Source: Lactifluus volemus
Taxonomy: Eukaryota > Basidiomycota > Agaricomycetes > Russulales > Russulaceae
DNA: 64,000 nt
Reading direction: 5' to 3'
Assembly (NCBI GenBank): GCA_022376515.1
Contig: WTXI01000099.1
Span: forward strand, 1-64,000
The position numbers were made by a program, and so were the translations under genes. Under the pieces are notes generated by a model. The model was not told where the DNA came from, did no database searches, and saw only the letters and a program-made list of their open reading frames with translations. This document shows positions 46,827 to 58,692 of this stretch, one piece after another (the first letter of the stretch is position 1; the number at the start of each line of letters is the position of its first letter).

Positions 46827-49409
46827 TCAGTCACCCCTGTCCATGGATTCCCAGTCAATGTCATCCCAAAGCGCCTCACCTGCGTCGACGTCATCCGCGT
46901 CATACTCATCCCAAAGATGAGTAACGGGCCGCAACTCTGTGGCCTTGACAGGACAGTTCCTCCCATAGTACTGGTGGTCAGGGAAGACCCGGCACCTATA
47001 GACAGTGCAACGCATGTGGGGGTGGTGACAGTCATGGGAGTAGTGCCCTCTCTCCTGGCAATAGAGGCACTCCCTCCACAAAGGACAGTCCCCGTACTTG
47101 TGGTCCACCCCGTCCTTGTTGCACTTGCCGCAATAAAACGACCTCTTCCCCTTCCTCTTGCGCTTGCCAGTGATTCTCAGAGGGCTGACTCCGGAATCAC
47201 CACCAGACGGCCCCCCATGCGACGAAGACGCGACGACGAGTGGACGTAGGCCGTCCCCATCTGCTGCACGTATCCCCTGGAGTTGATGAGCACCGTCACC
47301 TGCAGAAGGTTGGGCCCAGCTGAAGACCTTCCAGGGATCGTGAGGGGATTCGGATCGCAGCGCGTGGGGGTCTCCAGTGACATGACTTCTGGCTGGAACC
47401 TCATGTCCGCTGCTAGCGTCTCCAGGGCTTCCTGGATAGGCGAGAGTTGGGGAGGCGGTGTCGGTCCTGGGAGAGGAGACGGGGTCCTCGGATGGTACGA
47501 GGGGCTGCGGCGAGGCTCTTGGCGAGGCGAGCGGGTGGTCCTCCTGTACGGTGGAGGTGCGGATCTGGGCTGGTTCTGCTGGGGTGTCCTCGGCAAGGGA
47601 CGCCTCTGAGAGGGACCACTCTCCCCCCTCACAGACCGCGAGGGAGTTGAACGACGAGTCGAGGAGTTGGAGGTAGTCCTCCTCTGAGTTGGGGTATTGG
47701 AACGCAAGTTGTAGGGCATTACTCATGGAGGCGGAGGAGGTAGTGGGAGTGACGATGGTGCGAATACGTCGTTTCCTCCTGGCTTTTATCCTCCCTCCTC
47801 CTATCGCATTGGGGTTGCGCTGATAGAATTCCTTAATGAGCTCCGGAGCCTTCACATTGCCAGCGGGTTCCCAACTATCATGAGCGGGTGAATATCCCTT
47901 CCAACGAAGGAGATACTCAAGCTTTTCTGCCTTCCCCTTCTTGCGCGCATCAATGATCTGCTCCACCTCATATTCTGGTTCGCCTTCCATCAGATCAGGT
48001 GGCGGTTCTGCGAAGTTGCGCCCATGCTCTTCCGTCTCCTTGTAAGGTGTCAACAAGGACGCATGGAAGACATTGTGAATGCGCCAGTGTGGGGGGAGCT
48101 GAAGGCGGTACACCACAGGAGAAATGACGTCAATGATGGGGAATGGACCATATCTCTTTGGTCCCAACTTTGCGGACGGATATATTGTCTTTAGGTTTGT
48201 TCCTTCCAACAATACTTGTTGCCCTTTTTCGAATGGGTAGAAGTGCCTTTGACCCTTCTTTCTCTGGCGCCTCTTTAGCCACAGTTCCTGCGCTTTTCTG
48301 ATAGCATCCTGGGCGCGCTCCCTAGCCTCCTTAAGCCACATCTGTCTTCGATGCAACTCTGGGATATTTGTGCCTTTTCCGGAGGGGTGGATGATTGGGT
48401 TTGCGCCCCACAAGAGCTCACAGGGAGCCTTCCCTGTGCTCGCATTTGGCCAGGAGTTGTGAACAAATTGGGCAAGAGGGAGAAGGTTTGCCCAGTCGTC
48501 TTGTTGGCTGCTTCCATAGATCCGCAAATACTGCTCCACCCACTGATTAGCGCGTTCTGATTGTCCATCAGTCTGCGGATGATAAGCAGAGCTGATGTTC
48601 TGTGTGATTCCTAGCAGTTCACACATCTGGCGGGTGAAGTGTGCAGTAAAACGGGGATCTCTGTCCGAGATGACGTGGTGGGGGCAGCCAAAGAGAGGGA
48701 AGATGTGTTCCACATAGAGCCGGGCCACTTCTTCTGCGTCAATTGTCTTCTGACAGGGCAAGAAGAAGGCTGCCTTCGAGCAATCGTGGTCCACTACTGT
48801 GAGGATTGAGTCGTACCCCTTTGAGACCGGGAGATCGGTGATGAGGTCAAGGGAAATGGTCTGGAAAGGGATTGCCTTCGGTTCAACAGTGATCGGCATC
48901 AACGGTGGTTTGGGTTTCACAGTATTGGGTTTCGTCATCTGGCAAGTTGCACAACCCTTGACGTAGTTCTGAACGAACTGTCGCATCGTCGGCCACCAGT
49001 AGTCTTCAGACACCTTCTGAAGCGTCGTGGCAATGCCTGGATGCCCAGCCAAGGCGTGGTCATGGTATTCATGTAGGATCTGTCGCTTCAGATCTTCCCG
49101 GTCTGCAACCACAGGTCTCCCCTGGTGCACCCAGTGGTGATTCACTGAATCGAGTGGGTAGGAGCGGTGCAGCTCCGTGAAGTAGTTCGGTGTGCGTGCT
49201 TGCCAATCCCAAACCCGCTGCTCAAGTCCAGTGACCTCCACTGCCCGCGCAAAGAGTTTGTCAGGTAGGACAAGGGTGTCTTCGTTATCGTGTTTCCCTT
49301 CGTCCACTCCTGGTGGTCTGGACAGCGCGTCAGCCTTGTTCAGCTTGCCTGGGCGGTGCACCAGCTTGTAATTGTAGTCTGCAAGGTCACTAAGGTACCT
49401 TGCCACGCG
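46827..49409 (-). pseudogene. Chromovirus family A Pol, C-terminal part (integrase, chromodomain, Cys/His tail)
   Basis: The frame is open for 860 codons but has lost its 5' part where the family B LTR begins at 49410. It starts within RNase H/connection sequence, then has the HHCC zone (YHDHALAGHPG to CATCQ), integrase core with catalytic Asp in LDLITDLP and SDRDPRF and Glu in QTDGQSE, GPKRYGPF, and a chromodomain (YEVEQIID, EYLLRWKGYSPAHDSWEP). Beyond it runs a 250-residue extension. Its first part is Ser/Pro-rich; its end carries a Cys/His cluster at 46945-47136 (YCGKC ... DCPL ... CLYC ... GHYSHDCH ... CRV ... CP) and an acidic W/D-rich finish. Gag, protease and most of RT are missing, so this copy is not autonomous. 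Confidence 0.88.
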
Positions 49410-50017
49410 TGTTAAGGTTCCAAGTGGGACCTTTGTACGAAGTGTACGATTATTCGTGAAGTCAAGAGCGAGACTTGCAAGACGTGCAAGTCAAGATCAA
49501 GGGTTCGATAAAGATGAGACTTAGTAAACGACTAAGTCAAGAGCGTTTTCAGAGGTCAAGGGCTTTGGACTCAGGGTGAGACCAAAGTGTCAAGAAGTCG
49601 TGAAGAGTGATGTCAAGAGGGTTCTCTCAGGTCGGATGCTTCTAGGCAAGACAAGGTTCTAATAGATAGAAGGACTTGGATTGCGAAACAAAACTGAGAC
49701 TTAAGGTCTCTAGGGCAGAAAGTACAGGGTTTATATAGAGAAGGAATGCGGCTATGTACACAGCCGTAGGGGCTGTGACCTTCGTACAGCTTTCAGGGTT
49801 TGAAACATGTTTCAGGAATCAGCGAGTCATCCTGTACATGTGGCTGTTGCTTGAGGCTGTACGGTGCTGTGCAAAGCTGTATCGTGAGAAAATAAGTAGG
49901 CGATCTGAAATAAAGCGATCGGCAGTCCATTCACATAAGCAAGGGAGTCAGCAGAAATGAGTCAGTAGTCCGAAAAATGTATAGTATGAGTCAGCAAGCA
50001 CGTGTCAGTCCATAACA
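49410..50017 (-). repeat. Family B LTR (3')
   Basis: 608 bp. It carries a TATA box on the minus strand (CTATATAAAC, near 49735), two TGAGTCA sites and a CACGTG at its promoter-distal end (49940-50002). Confidence 0.92.
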
Positions 50018-50051
50018 CCATCCCCCGTCTAAGGCGCAGTCCCACCTGCGT

Positions 50052-53000
50052 TTACTCACGGTCAGCAGCATAGTCCCAGTCACCCATCTCCGCGTTGATC
50101 CAGCCAGACGTGGAGCGGTCGATGCCGTGGCCATACCAGAGGTAAGCCTTTTTGTCGTCAGTGTAAGGGCACGTCCAATGCCAGTGAGGGTGTTCTAGGG
50201 GGACTCTACAAGAGTCTCCGAACTTGCATTGCTGGTGGGGTTCGTGACATGAAGGGCCCGAATGGCCGTAGTCGGCGCACCATTCGCACCATTGATGGAG
50301 GGGGCAGTCGACGTAGACGTGTCCGGGGTTTCGTCGCTTGCATCTACCACAATAGGGCGTGTGCGTGATCCGGGCTGCGGCGGAATCAGTGGCGGTTCCA
50401 CTGCTACTATTGATGACCCGTTCCATGCAAGTCTTGCAGTGAAGGGCACCCTCGCCGTCATGAACTGCACTCCCTGGCCACTGGTCGTTGTCAGTGTTAC
50501 CGTCATTATCAAATGCCCATCCGAGTTCGTCGTCCTGGATAGGGGAGACAGATGAGGTGGGCGAGTTGCAGACGTTAGAGGCCGGTGAGTTTGATAAGGA
50601 TGGTAGTTGGTTGTTTGGCGGGGAGGGGGCGGCGTCGCTCCGCGGGAGTCTATCAGGATTGGTGAGGTCCTCGTTCCACGTTGGCGGTGGGAGGACGGCA
50701 AGTGGGGTCCATGCTCGTTCGGAGGGAGGTGCGAGGTAGTCCCAAACCGAACTTGTCGGTTTGGGTTGCTGTATGGCCCACGCTGCGAATTCACAGGCCT
50801 GGAAGAGCGACTCTCTGAGGGTGTCATCGAGCGGCGTGATTCGCGGGTATAAGGCGGGAGATCGGGGGTCGGGGAGCGGTTTCTCGGACGCCGTGTATAG
50901 CTCACTGGGATAAATGGTGGAGAGGCCGAACGATGATTGGTAGAGGAGGGATGACGGGTGGACCGGGCGGATGGGACGTGGTGCGGGTAGGTCATATTGG
51001 GTTGGGACATGTTGCATGTATCGAACTATGAGGGAAGTAGGTAGTGGTGGTGTGGTGGTGGTAGCGATAGTAGTGGGGATGAAAGTTGGTGATGTCGTTT
51101 CTTGCTGAAGCAAGAGGGTTCTTATAGCTTTTGGTTGTGCTTTGTAAAAAGCTGTGAGTAGTTCTGGGGCGTCAACATTCTCGGCTGGTTCCCATGTGTT
51201 GTGTGCAGCGGAATAGCCTTTCCACTTTAGGAGATATTGGAGTCTGGTCTTGTTCTTTGGTCCGATACGTCTTGACCCTAGAATAGCTTCTACTTCGTAT
51301 TCCTCTTCTCCGTCTACAAGTTCCGGTGCAGGCTGTTCGAAGTTCGGACCATGTTCGGGTGTTTCCGTATAGGGGGCGATCAGTGATGTGTGAAACACAT
51401 CATGAATCTGCCATCGATCTGGAAGTTTGAGGCGTACTACTACCGGTGATATGACTTTGGTGATTGTAAAAGGTCCGTAGCGTTTCGGGGCTAGTTTGCT
51501 ACTGAGGTGCGTCATTTTGAGGTTAGTGCCTTCGAGCCAGACCTTTTCTCCTACGGCATATTTTCGGTAGTGGCGTTGACCCTTTTTGTGTTCGGTGCGT
51601 TTGTGAAGGAGGGTCTGTGCATGTTTCATTGCTGATCGGGCCTTTTCTCGGATGTTTTTGAGTTCTTCGGATCTTTTGTTGACATAGGGTAGATGGGTTG
51701 TGATCCGGGAAGTTGCAACGAGAGGGGTATATCCGATGAGAAGCTCGTACGGAGTAAATCCGGTTGTGGCGTTTGGCCACGAGTTATGGACGAATTGGGC
51801 CATGGGCAAGAGTGTGGACCAATCATTCATGTAATCATTGCCGTAGATGCGGAGATACTGTTCTACTCGTTGGTTGCTTCTTTCCGATTGGCCGTCAGTT
51901 TGAGGGTGATAGGCGGTACTGATATTTTGCGATATCTTGAGTTTCTGGCAGAGTCCCGTGGCTAGATGTGATGTGAAGCGGGGGTCCCTATCAGAGATGA
52001 TTCTTCGGGGAATGCCATAGTTCGGAAAAACGTTGGAGATGTATAGGTCGATAACTTCTTCCGTGGTGATCTTTTTTGTACACGGTAAGAAGACGGCAGC
52101 TTTAGTGCAATCGTGATCAACGATCGTGAGGATGGAATCATATCCATGTGATTCGGGAAGATCCGTGATAAGATCCATCGCTACGACTTGGAAGGGAACA
52201 TTGGATGCTTCCTGTTCCGTGGTTCGATGGGAGCGATAGGGGGTTTTGGGCGATGGGTAAGGGGTTTTGTTGATTGACATGTGGCGCATCCCTTGACGTA
52301 TTGTGTAACATACTGCTTGAGTCCAGGCCACCAGAAGTTATGGAAGACTTCTATCATGGTGTTGGCGATGCCTGGATGACCAGCAAGCTGATGGTCGTGA
52401 TAACGCCAGAGTATATCTTTCTTCAACTGGTCGTTCTCAGGAACTACTGGAGCATCCGCTTTCCACCAGTGTCCTTCATGATCTTGTTCTAGCTGATGTT
52501 CCTCAGCCCATCGTTTCATGAGGTCGTCGCTTTCTCTTTGTGCTAGCCAGACGCGGTCTTCAATGGAATGGAGTTCCATTGCTTGAACAAAGAGTTTGTC
52601 AGGTAACACCACAATGTCTTCGTTGTCGTCATCGCCTTTGGGAATGGCGGGATGTCGTGACAAAGCATCAGCACGATTTGTGGCGCCAGGTTTGTGAATG
52701 AGTTCAAAGTTGAATTCCGCTAATTTGCTCAAATAGCGCGCTACTCTTCGTGCGATGTTTCGTGGTGATCGATAAAATCGAAGGTTATTGTGGTCGGTGT
52801 ATACTTTGATTGGGAAAGGTGAGGACAATAACACGTGTTCCCATCGAAGGAGTCCTCTGACGACTGCTAGGAGTTCGCGGTCATATACTGGGTAGTTTCT
52901 TTCTGCGGCGTTGAAGGTATGTGAGTCGTAACCGACTGCTCTGGGTTTGTTATCTTTGTCTCTTTGAAGTAGGACCGCTCCAGTGGCATATTGGGAGGCG

Positions 53001-54566
53001 TCTACTTCAAGTTCAAAGGGTTTTGAGTAGTCAGGTCGGTACAGGACTGGGTCTTCTTGGACACGTTGGAGTAAAATTTTTAGGGCATTACTGCACTCAT
53101 CGGTCCAGTCGAACTTCACCCCCTTCTTTAGAAGTGCAGTAATGGGACGTGCGATATCGGCAAAACCTCGGATGAAGGGTCGTTGAAAACCGAGGACGCC
53201 AAGAGTACTTCTGACGTCTTCTACTTTGGTGAGGATAGTGGGCCAATTAGCAAGACCGTTTCTTTTGGTCGGGTCGATTGTTATTTTCCCATCGCGGACT
53301 TCAATGCCGAGGTATTTAACTTGTTCTTTTTCAAATGACATTTTGACGCTTTGAAGAACAGTGAAAGTTCTCGAGCGCGTGTGAGAACTGCGTGTGTGAT
53401 TTCTCGGAGTTCTTCTAGATTGTCGGAGCAAATGAGGACGTCATCCATATAGATTAGGATGCGTCCTGGGTATTTGTTGACAAGATCGGCGAAGGCGGCA
53501 TCCATGAATCGTTGGAAGACTGCTGGTGAGTTTCGTAATCCAAAGAACATCACTTTAGGCTTAAAAAGACCATAGGGAGTTTTGAAGGCGGCTTTCCATT
53601 GGTCTTCGTCTTTAATGCGGATATTGTGATACCCCCATCGAATGTCAAGGGTTGTAAAATATCGCATGCCATGGAGTTGTTCTAGAAGATTTTCGATGCG
53701 GGGGAGAGGGTAGACGTCGGGAATAGTATGTTCGTTAACGCGTCGATAATCTTGAACTGGTCTAGAACTTCCATCTGCTTTAGGGATGAGGAACCAGGTG
53801 AAGACCAAGGGGAGTCTGTTGCTCAATGTAGCCTTTTCCTGATGTTCTTTGAGGAACTTCTTTGTAATTTCCTTCCCTTCTTCAGTTAATGGATAAACTT
53901 TGCAGTTAATGATGTCAGGTGCGTCTGGTTTCAACTTTATCTCCATATCGAACTTTCCACGACTAGGAGGGAAGCGTTTTGCTGCTTCTTCGTCAAAGAT
54001 GAAGGCGTGACGCTGGTATTCGAGAGGTATTCCTTGAACAGCAGCGCTAGAAGCCGTGCGTCGCTCAGTGTCCGCAATAGCCCATTCTTGGGATTTTCCA
54101 GCAGGTTCTAGAGCTCGTGCGAGTAAGACTCGAGCTTTCTCTTTGAGTGCTACTGCTGCGTGTAGTATTGGGATTCGAGGCAAATCTTCGGGTTTTCATC
54201 ATCTAGGGTTCGGTTTTCCATTGAGTCGTGGATTAAACGTCTCTAACCATGGATAGCCGAGGATGATGCGATCCATGCCTAGGTCTGTGATGAAGAAGTT
54301 TTGTAATTCTTCTAGTTTCCCATACGGATACGTAATGTAGAAAACTTCGTGACTCGTCCTAATTTGTTTTCCGTTCCATCGACGTTAAAGATCTGGATTG
54401 GTTTGTCTAGATCTTTTGTTCCGAGTTGCCATCTTTCTGCCGTTCGATGATCGATAAAATTGCTGGTAGCGCCACTATCAACAAGCGCTTTGTCTTCTTT
54501 TGTTCCGCCATTATAGCTTGAATAAATAATAGGGACTTCCATTGACGAAATGGCATTTAAATACAA
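50052..54566 (-). pseudogene. Family B Pol: protease, RT, RNase H, integrase, chromodomain, Cys/His tail
   Basis: Pieces in different frames follow the gypsy order. 54566-54312 is a protease with VDSGATSNF. 54183-53281 is RT with TTLDIRWGYHNI and IYMDDVLI; the fingers region between is corrupted (ATLSNRLPLVFTWFLIPK). 53431-52181 continues RT into RNase H (ELEVDASQYATGAVL, VYTDHNN) and the integrase HHCC zone. 52331-50052 holds the integrase core (SDRDPRF, QTDGQSE), GPKRYGPF and the chromodomain (EYEVEAILGS, YLLKWKGYSAAHNTWEP). After it a Ser/Pro-rich stretch leads to a Cys/His cluster at 50163-50356 matching that of family A (YCGRC ... DCPL ... CEWC ... GHSGPSCH ... CRV ... CP). At least three frame breaks make it non-functional. 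Confidence 0.88.
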
Positions 54567-54741
54567 GCTATTTGGTACTAAGGCTCGGATCCAGGCGGCG
54601 AGATCAGAGCCCTTTAAAAAGACGGATCTTGGGAAAGGAACTCGGCGAGTTTGCCGCGTTCTTCATCAGACATGGCTTTGAGGGCTTTAGCGACTTCTGC
54701 ATTCGAAAGTTCTTTTGAAGAAGTAGGGGTAGGGTTCGTTG

Positions 54742-56408
54742 TTACTTCGGATGTTTCAGTGACACGGGCACGCGTAGTGCCGGTGCGTTGACGTTTCGCT
54801 TCTTTTTAACAGGACATTCTCGGGAGAGATGGCCTTGTTCTTTGCAATAGAAGCAACGTCCTTCGCGTATGAGGCGTTCGCGATCAGGGTCAGGGGTACG
54901 GTTGCTTTGGGTAGTAGTGACGTCTACATCCATAGCGTCGGGTCGCGTTGTGGGCGTGGGGCTGGGCGTGGTGGCTGTTGAGGACGGCGTTGTTGTTGTT
55001 GTCCTCGCGCATTGCCAAGTAATTGAGTAATGCGTCCAGTGATCCGCCACCGTGCATTTCTTTGAACAATTTTTGTTCGTCCACGCGGCTGCATGTTTAC
55101 GTGCCGCTTCTTGCCATTCTGTAAGGGTTTCTGGTTTGGCCATTCACGGTTCATGATGGTCATGTGAAGGGCTTCTTTGAGACCGGCGCGATACTGAATG
55201 ATAGTCCCTTGAGCGTCGGCTTCAAAGCCTGCTTCTTCAAGAAGGTCATTGAACGAAGTAGTGTAATCGTCTAGATCGTCTCCGACCATCCGAAGTTTTG
55301 CAAACTTTGTAAGGGCATCTTCTTTTGCGGCGGCATCTCGGAAGTCTTCAAGGAACCTTTGTTTGAAACCAACCAAAGGTCTAGTCGTTGGGGTCTCCTC
55401 CTCGGTCTAGGTACCCTCCAGGGATTAAGACGTGCTTGGGCCCAGCCTTCGCAACGTGGTCCAGACATAAACGTGGTGAACATAAGGATTCGATTTGCAG
55501 GGTTCGACATTCCGGGGTTTCCTTGGTTTAATCTTCGGTAGTTTTCGAAGATTTCCATGAATCGTTTCGATCGCGATCTATTTCCATCAAAGGGTTTTGG
55601 GGGAATCCCCATTAACCCTCCTCCAGCAGCGGGGATTTGAGCAAAGCCTTGGCCTTGTTGAAGGGGAGCTGCTGCTGCTCCACCTCCTCCACCGCCGCCA
55701 CCTCCTCCTCCTCCACCTCCTCCTCCAGGGCTACCAGGAGCTCCTCCACCTCCTCCACTGCCTCCAGGAGTACCGCCTCCTCCTCCGCCGCCGCTGAAGA
55801 TTGCTCCACTACCACTTGCTGTGGTGGCGCTTTCTTGCTTTTTCCTTTAGGTTGGGAAAAGAGGGCTGAAGCGGTGGGTGTCACTGTGGCGGTTGCTGAG
55901 GCAATTTGAAAAGGAGGGAGTAAGGCATAACCCGCAACTCCTTGTGCAGCTGCATGAAAGGCTCGCGCTGCTAGGGATTGGACAGGTGAGGTGCTTGTGG
56001 AAGCAGGGGGTTTAGATTTGAATATAGTATTCAGGGCGAGGAGTTCTTGAGGGTGAGCGGGGCGTTGGGTCAGGTTGTGGTTCAGGTGTCGGTTGCTTAG
56101 CAAATATTTTTTCATTTGCTCAAGCTGTTCGTCAGTAGGACTCTCAGGTAAGAGGTCCAAGCTACGTTGTAGTTCGGTTCTTCGCCACTTCCAGAGTCAG
56201 ATGGGGTCGAGGGTTGTTTCACTTGTTCAATTGCTTGTTCAAGTGTGATCATAGGGGTATGGGAGTGGGCGCGAAGTCTAGTCCCAGCGGCCTGCGCAAG
56301 GGCTTCATCGTCTTCGTCATCGCCTTGTGTAGGGCGATCTTGTTCAGGAGATTCTTCGGCTAACGCGGTGAATTTACCATATGGACTGCCTCTAGAGCTG
56401 TCTGACAT
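54742..56408 (-). pseudogene. Family B Gag, frameshifted
   Basis: Starts MSDSSRGSPYGKF at 56408 and continues through five overlapping frames. A long Gly-rich stretch is encoded around 55670-55800; in the Gag frame it reads as glycine runs, while the neighbouring frame is Glu/Val-rich. Then come PPKPFDGNRSRSKRF, the Gag core (FLEDFRDAAAKEDAL, DDYTTSFNDLLEEAGF) and a CCHC zinc knuckle CFYCKEQGHLSREC near 54850. Four or more indels break it. Confidence 0.8.
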
Positions 56409-56454
56409 GGTTCGTTCGTTCGTTCACAAATGTGAGAGTTGAAGTCTCAGTTTG

Positions 56455-57061
56455 TGTTAAGGTTCCAAGTGGGACCTTTGTACGAAGTGTACGATTATTC
56501 GTGAAGTCAAGAGCGAGACTTGCAAGACGTGCAAGTCAAGATCAAGGGTTCGATAAAGATGAGACTTAGTAAACGACTAAGTCAAGAGCGTTTCAGAGGT
56601 CAAGGGCTTTGGACTCAGGGTGAGACCAAAGTGTCAAGAAGTCGTGAAGAGTGATGTCAAGAGGGTTCTCTCAGGTCGGATGCTTCTAGGCAAGACAAGG
56701 TTCTAATAGATAGAAGGACTTGGATTGCGAAACAAAACTGAGACTTAAGGTCTCTAGGGCAGAAAGTACAGGGTTTATATAGAGAAGGAATGCGGCTATG
56801 TACACAGCCGTAGGGGCTGTGACCTTCGTACAGCTTTCAGGGTTTGAAACATGTTTCAGGAATCAGCGAGTCATCCTGTACATGTGGCTGTTGCTTGAGG
56901 CTGTACGGTGCTGTGCAAGCTGTATCGTGAGAAAAATAAGTAGGCGATCTGAAATAAAGCGATCGGCAGTCCATTCACATAAGCAAGGGAGTCAGCAGAA
57001 ATGAGTCAGTAGTCCGAAAAATGTATAGTATGAGTCAGCAAGCACGTGTCAGTCCATAACA
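56455..57061 (-). repeat. Family B LTR (5')
   Basis: 607 bp. It is nearly the same as 49410-50017, with single-base indels (for example one T fewer after AGAGCG and changes near GTGCAAGCTG). The small divergence indicates an older insertion than the copia element. Confidence 0.92.
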
Positions 57062-57602
57062 CGGGGTGAGAAGTGGGGACTACTTCTCACAGCGCGTTCA
57101 TATTAGGGTTCAGGCGTCTGGGGACTTGTTCCAAGGAAATAGAACAAATTCACAGATGTCTGATCGTGGCGCGAAGTACCTGGATCAAGGTACGAAGAGG
57201 GGATTCACAAGAAGAGAGGAGAAGATGCGATGCGAGTGTGAGCAGGGAACAATGAACTGCGATTCTAGACGAAGCTGAAGCTGGGGCTTTAGCTCGTCTA
57301 CAGGGCCCTATTTATGTGTACAGGGGGCCAGCCAACTATCCTACAAAGGTCACAGTACAGTAGCGAAGTCAAGACTATTGACTAAGGACCTGAGTCAGTT
57401 CTGATGACTCAAGAACTGACTCAGTGCGTCTGACTCAAGACCTGAGTCAAGAACGCTGACTCAAGATTTGAGTCATGATCCCTGAGTCAAATACACGTCC
57501 AAAACGGCGACGCACAGCCCCAGAAGCGGAACAGAAGGGGCTGGCCAAGGAAAGGGATCCTAGGTCACAACACAAGTCGAAAATCAGACGGAAAACAGTA
57601 AG
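57062..57602 (-). repeat. Family A LTR remnant, minus orientation
   Basis: 541 bp matching about 46216-46757 of the left family A LTR. Its inner part (about 360 bp) is missing where family B begins, and its outer 32 bases are displaced by the plus-strand element that starts at 57603. It is most simply the 5' LTR of the minus-strand family A copy. Confidence 0.85.
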
Positions 57603-58538
57603 TGTTACGGTTATGCGGGCCGCCCGGCCCATTTCTTACTGTTTTCCGTCTGATTTTCGACTTGTGTTGTGACCTAGGATCCCTTTCCTTGGCCAGCCCC
57701 TTCTGTTCCGCTTCTAGGGGCTGTGCGTTGCCGTTTTGGACGTGTATTTGACTCAGGGATCATGACTCAAATCTTGAGTCAGCGTTCTTGACTCAGATCT
57801 TGAGTCAGACGCACTGAGTCAGTTCTTGAGTCATCAGAACTGACTCAGGTCCTTAGTCAATAGTCTTGACTTCACTACTGTACTGTGACCTTTGTAGGAT
57901 AATTGGCTGGCCCTCTGTACGCATAAATAGGGCCCTGTAGACGAGCTAAAGCCCCAGCTTCAGCTTCGTCTAGAATCGCAGTTCATTGTCTTCTGCTCAC
58001 ACTCGCATCGCATCTTCTCCCTCTACTTGTTCATCCCCTCTTCGTACCTTGATCTAGGTACTTCGCGCCACGATCAGACATCTGTGAACTTGTTCCATTT
58101 CCTCTGGAACTAGCTCCCAGACGCCTGAACCCTAATACGAACGCGCTGTGAGAAGTAGTTCCCACTTCTCACCCCGCGTCTGCCCTCGAACCTTAGTTCA
58201 ACCTCACACGAGTGTCCTTGGAAGGCGAGACTCCCTTGCATTCCAAATACACTCGCGCCCGTGTTGCGGTCGAACCTACACATCGTCATTTATCCATCTG
58301 CCACCGTCTATCCTCTTTAGGAACGGTAACTCCGACCATCGCGTGCGCCGGCCCGTACCAACTGCCTCACGCGATACGAACCTCGAGAGTTCGCACAGTC
58401 AAGTCTACTCCTTGTTGGACCTTGCCTGCGCGTTCTAGAATCGACTATTTGGTGTTGCTAGTCTTGTCCGACTCGCCACAGCAAATAGCCAACCCGAACG
58501 AAGCTCACTTCGAGCCACGGTCCCTGCGAACCGCGACA
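57603..58538 (+). repeat. 5' LTR of plus-strand family A element
   Basis: 936 bp, TGTTACGG to GCGACA. It carries the eight TGASTCA sites at 57749-57848 and a TATA-like CATAAATAG near 57923. No canonical TGG primer-binding site directly follows (TAAGCTGAAGCTCC). Confidence 0.92.
57749..57848. promoter_or_regulatory. TGASTCA cluster in 5' LTR, upstream of TATA
   Basis: Eight TGASTCA cores in 100 bases, about 75 bases upstream of a TATA-like box and about 150 bases from the LTR start. A bZIP factor of the Gcn4/AP-1 type is the expected binder. Confidence 0.7.
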
Positions 58539-58692
58539 TAAGCTGAAGCTCCTACCCCTCCACTTCTTCGTCATAAGAAGTGTACCCCGAACGAACCAGA
58601 CCGTTGCCCACTTTCTTTTCAGGCCGAGAAAGTGTGTGCCAGAGTGCACAGAAATTTTTCGTTCCTCTTGCTAGAGTGAACAACGTATAGGC

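Larger units (their letters stand above)
49410..57061 (-). mobile_element. Chromovirus family B (Ty3/gypsy), degenerate full-length copy
   Basis: LTRs at 49410-50017 and 56455-57061 (608 and 607 bp, differing by a few bases) flank a minus-strand Gag-Pol region. The interior has several frameshifts. It lies inside family A sequence, but the flanking five bases differ (ACGCG and CGGGG), so no target duplication remains. A purine tract (GACGGGGGATGG, minus strand) abuts the left LTR. Confidence 0.92.
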
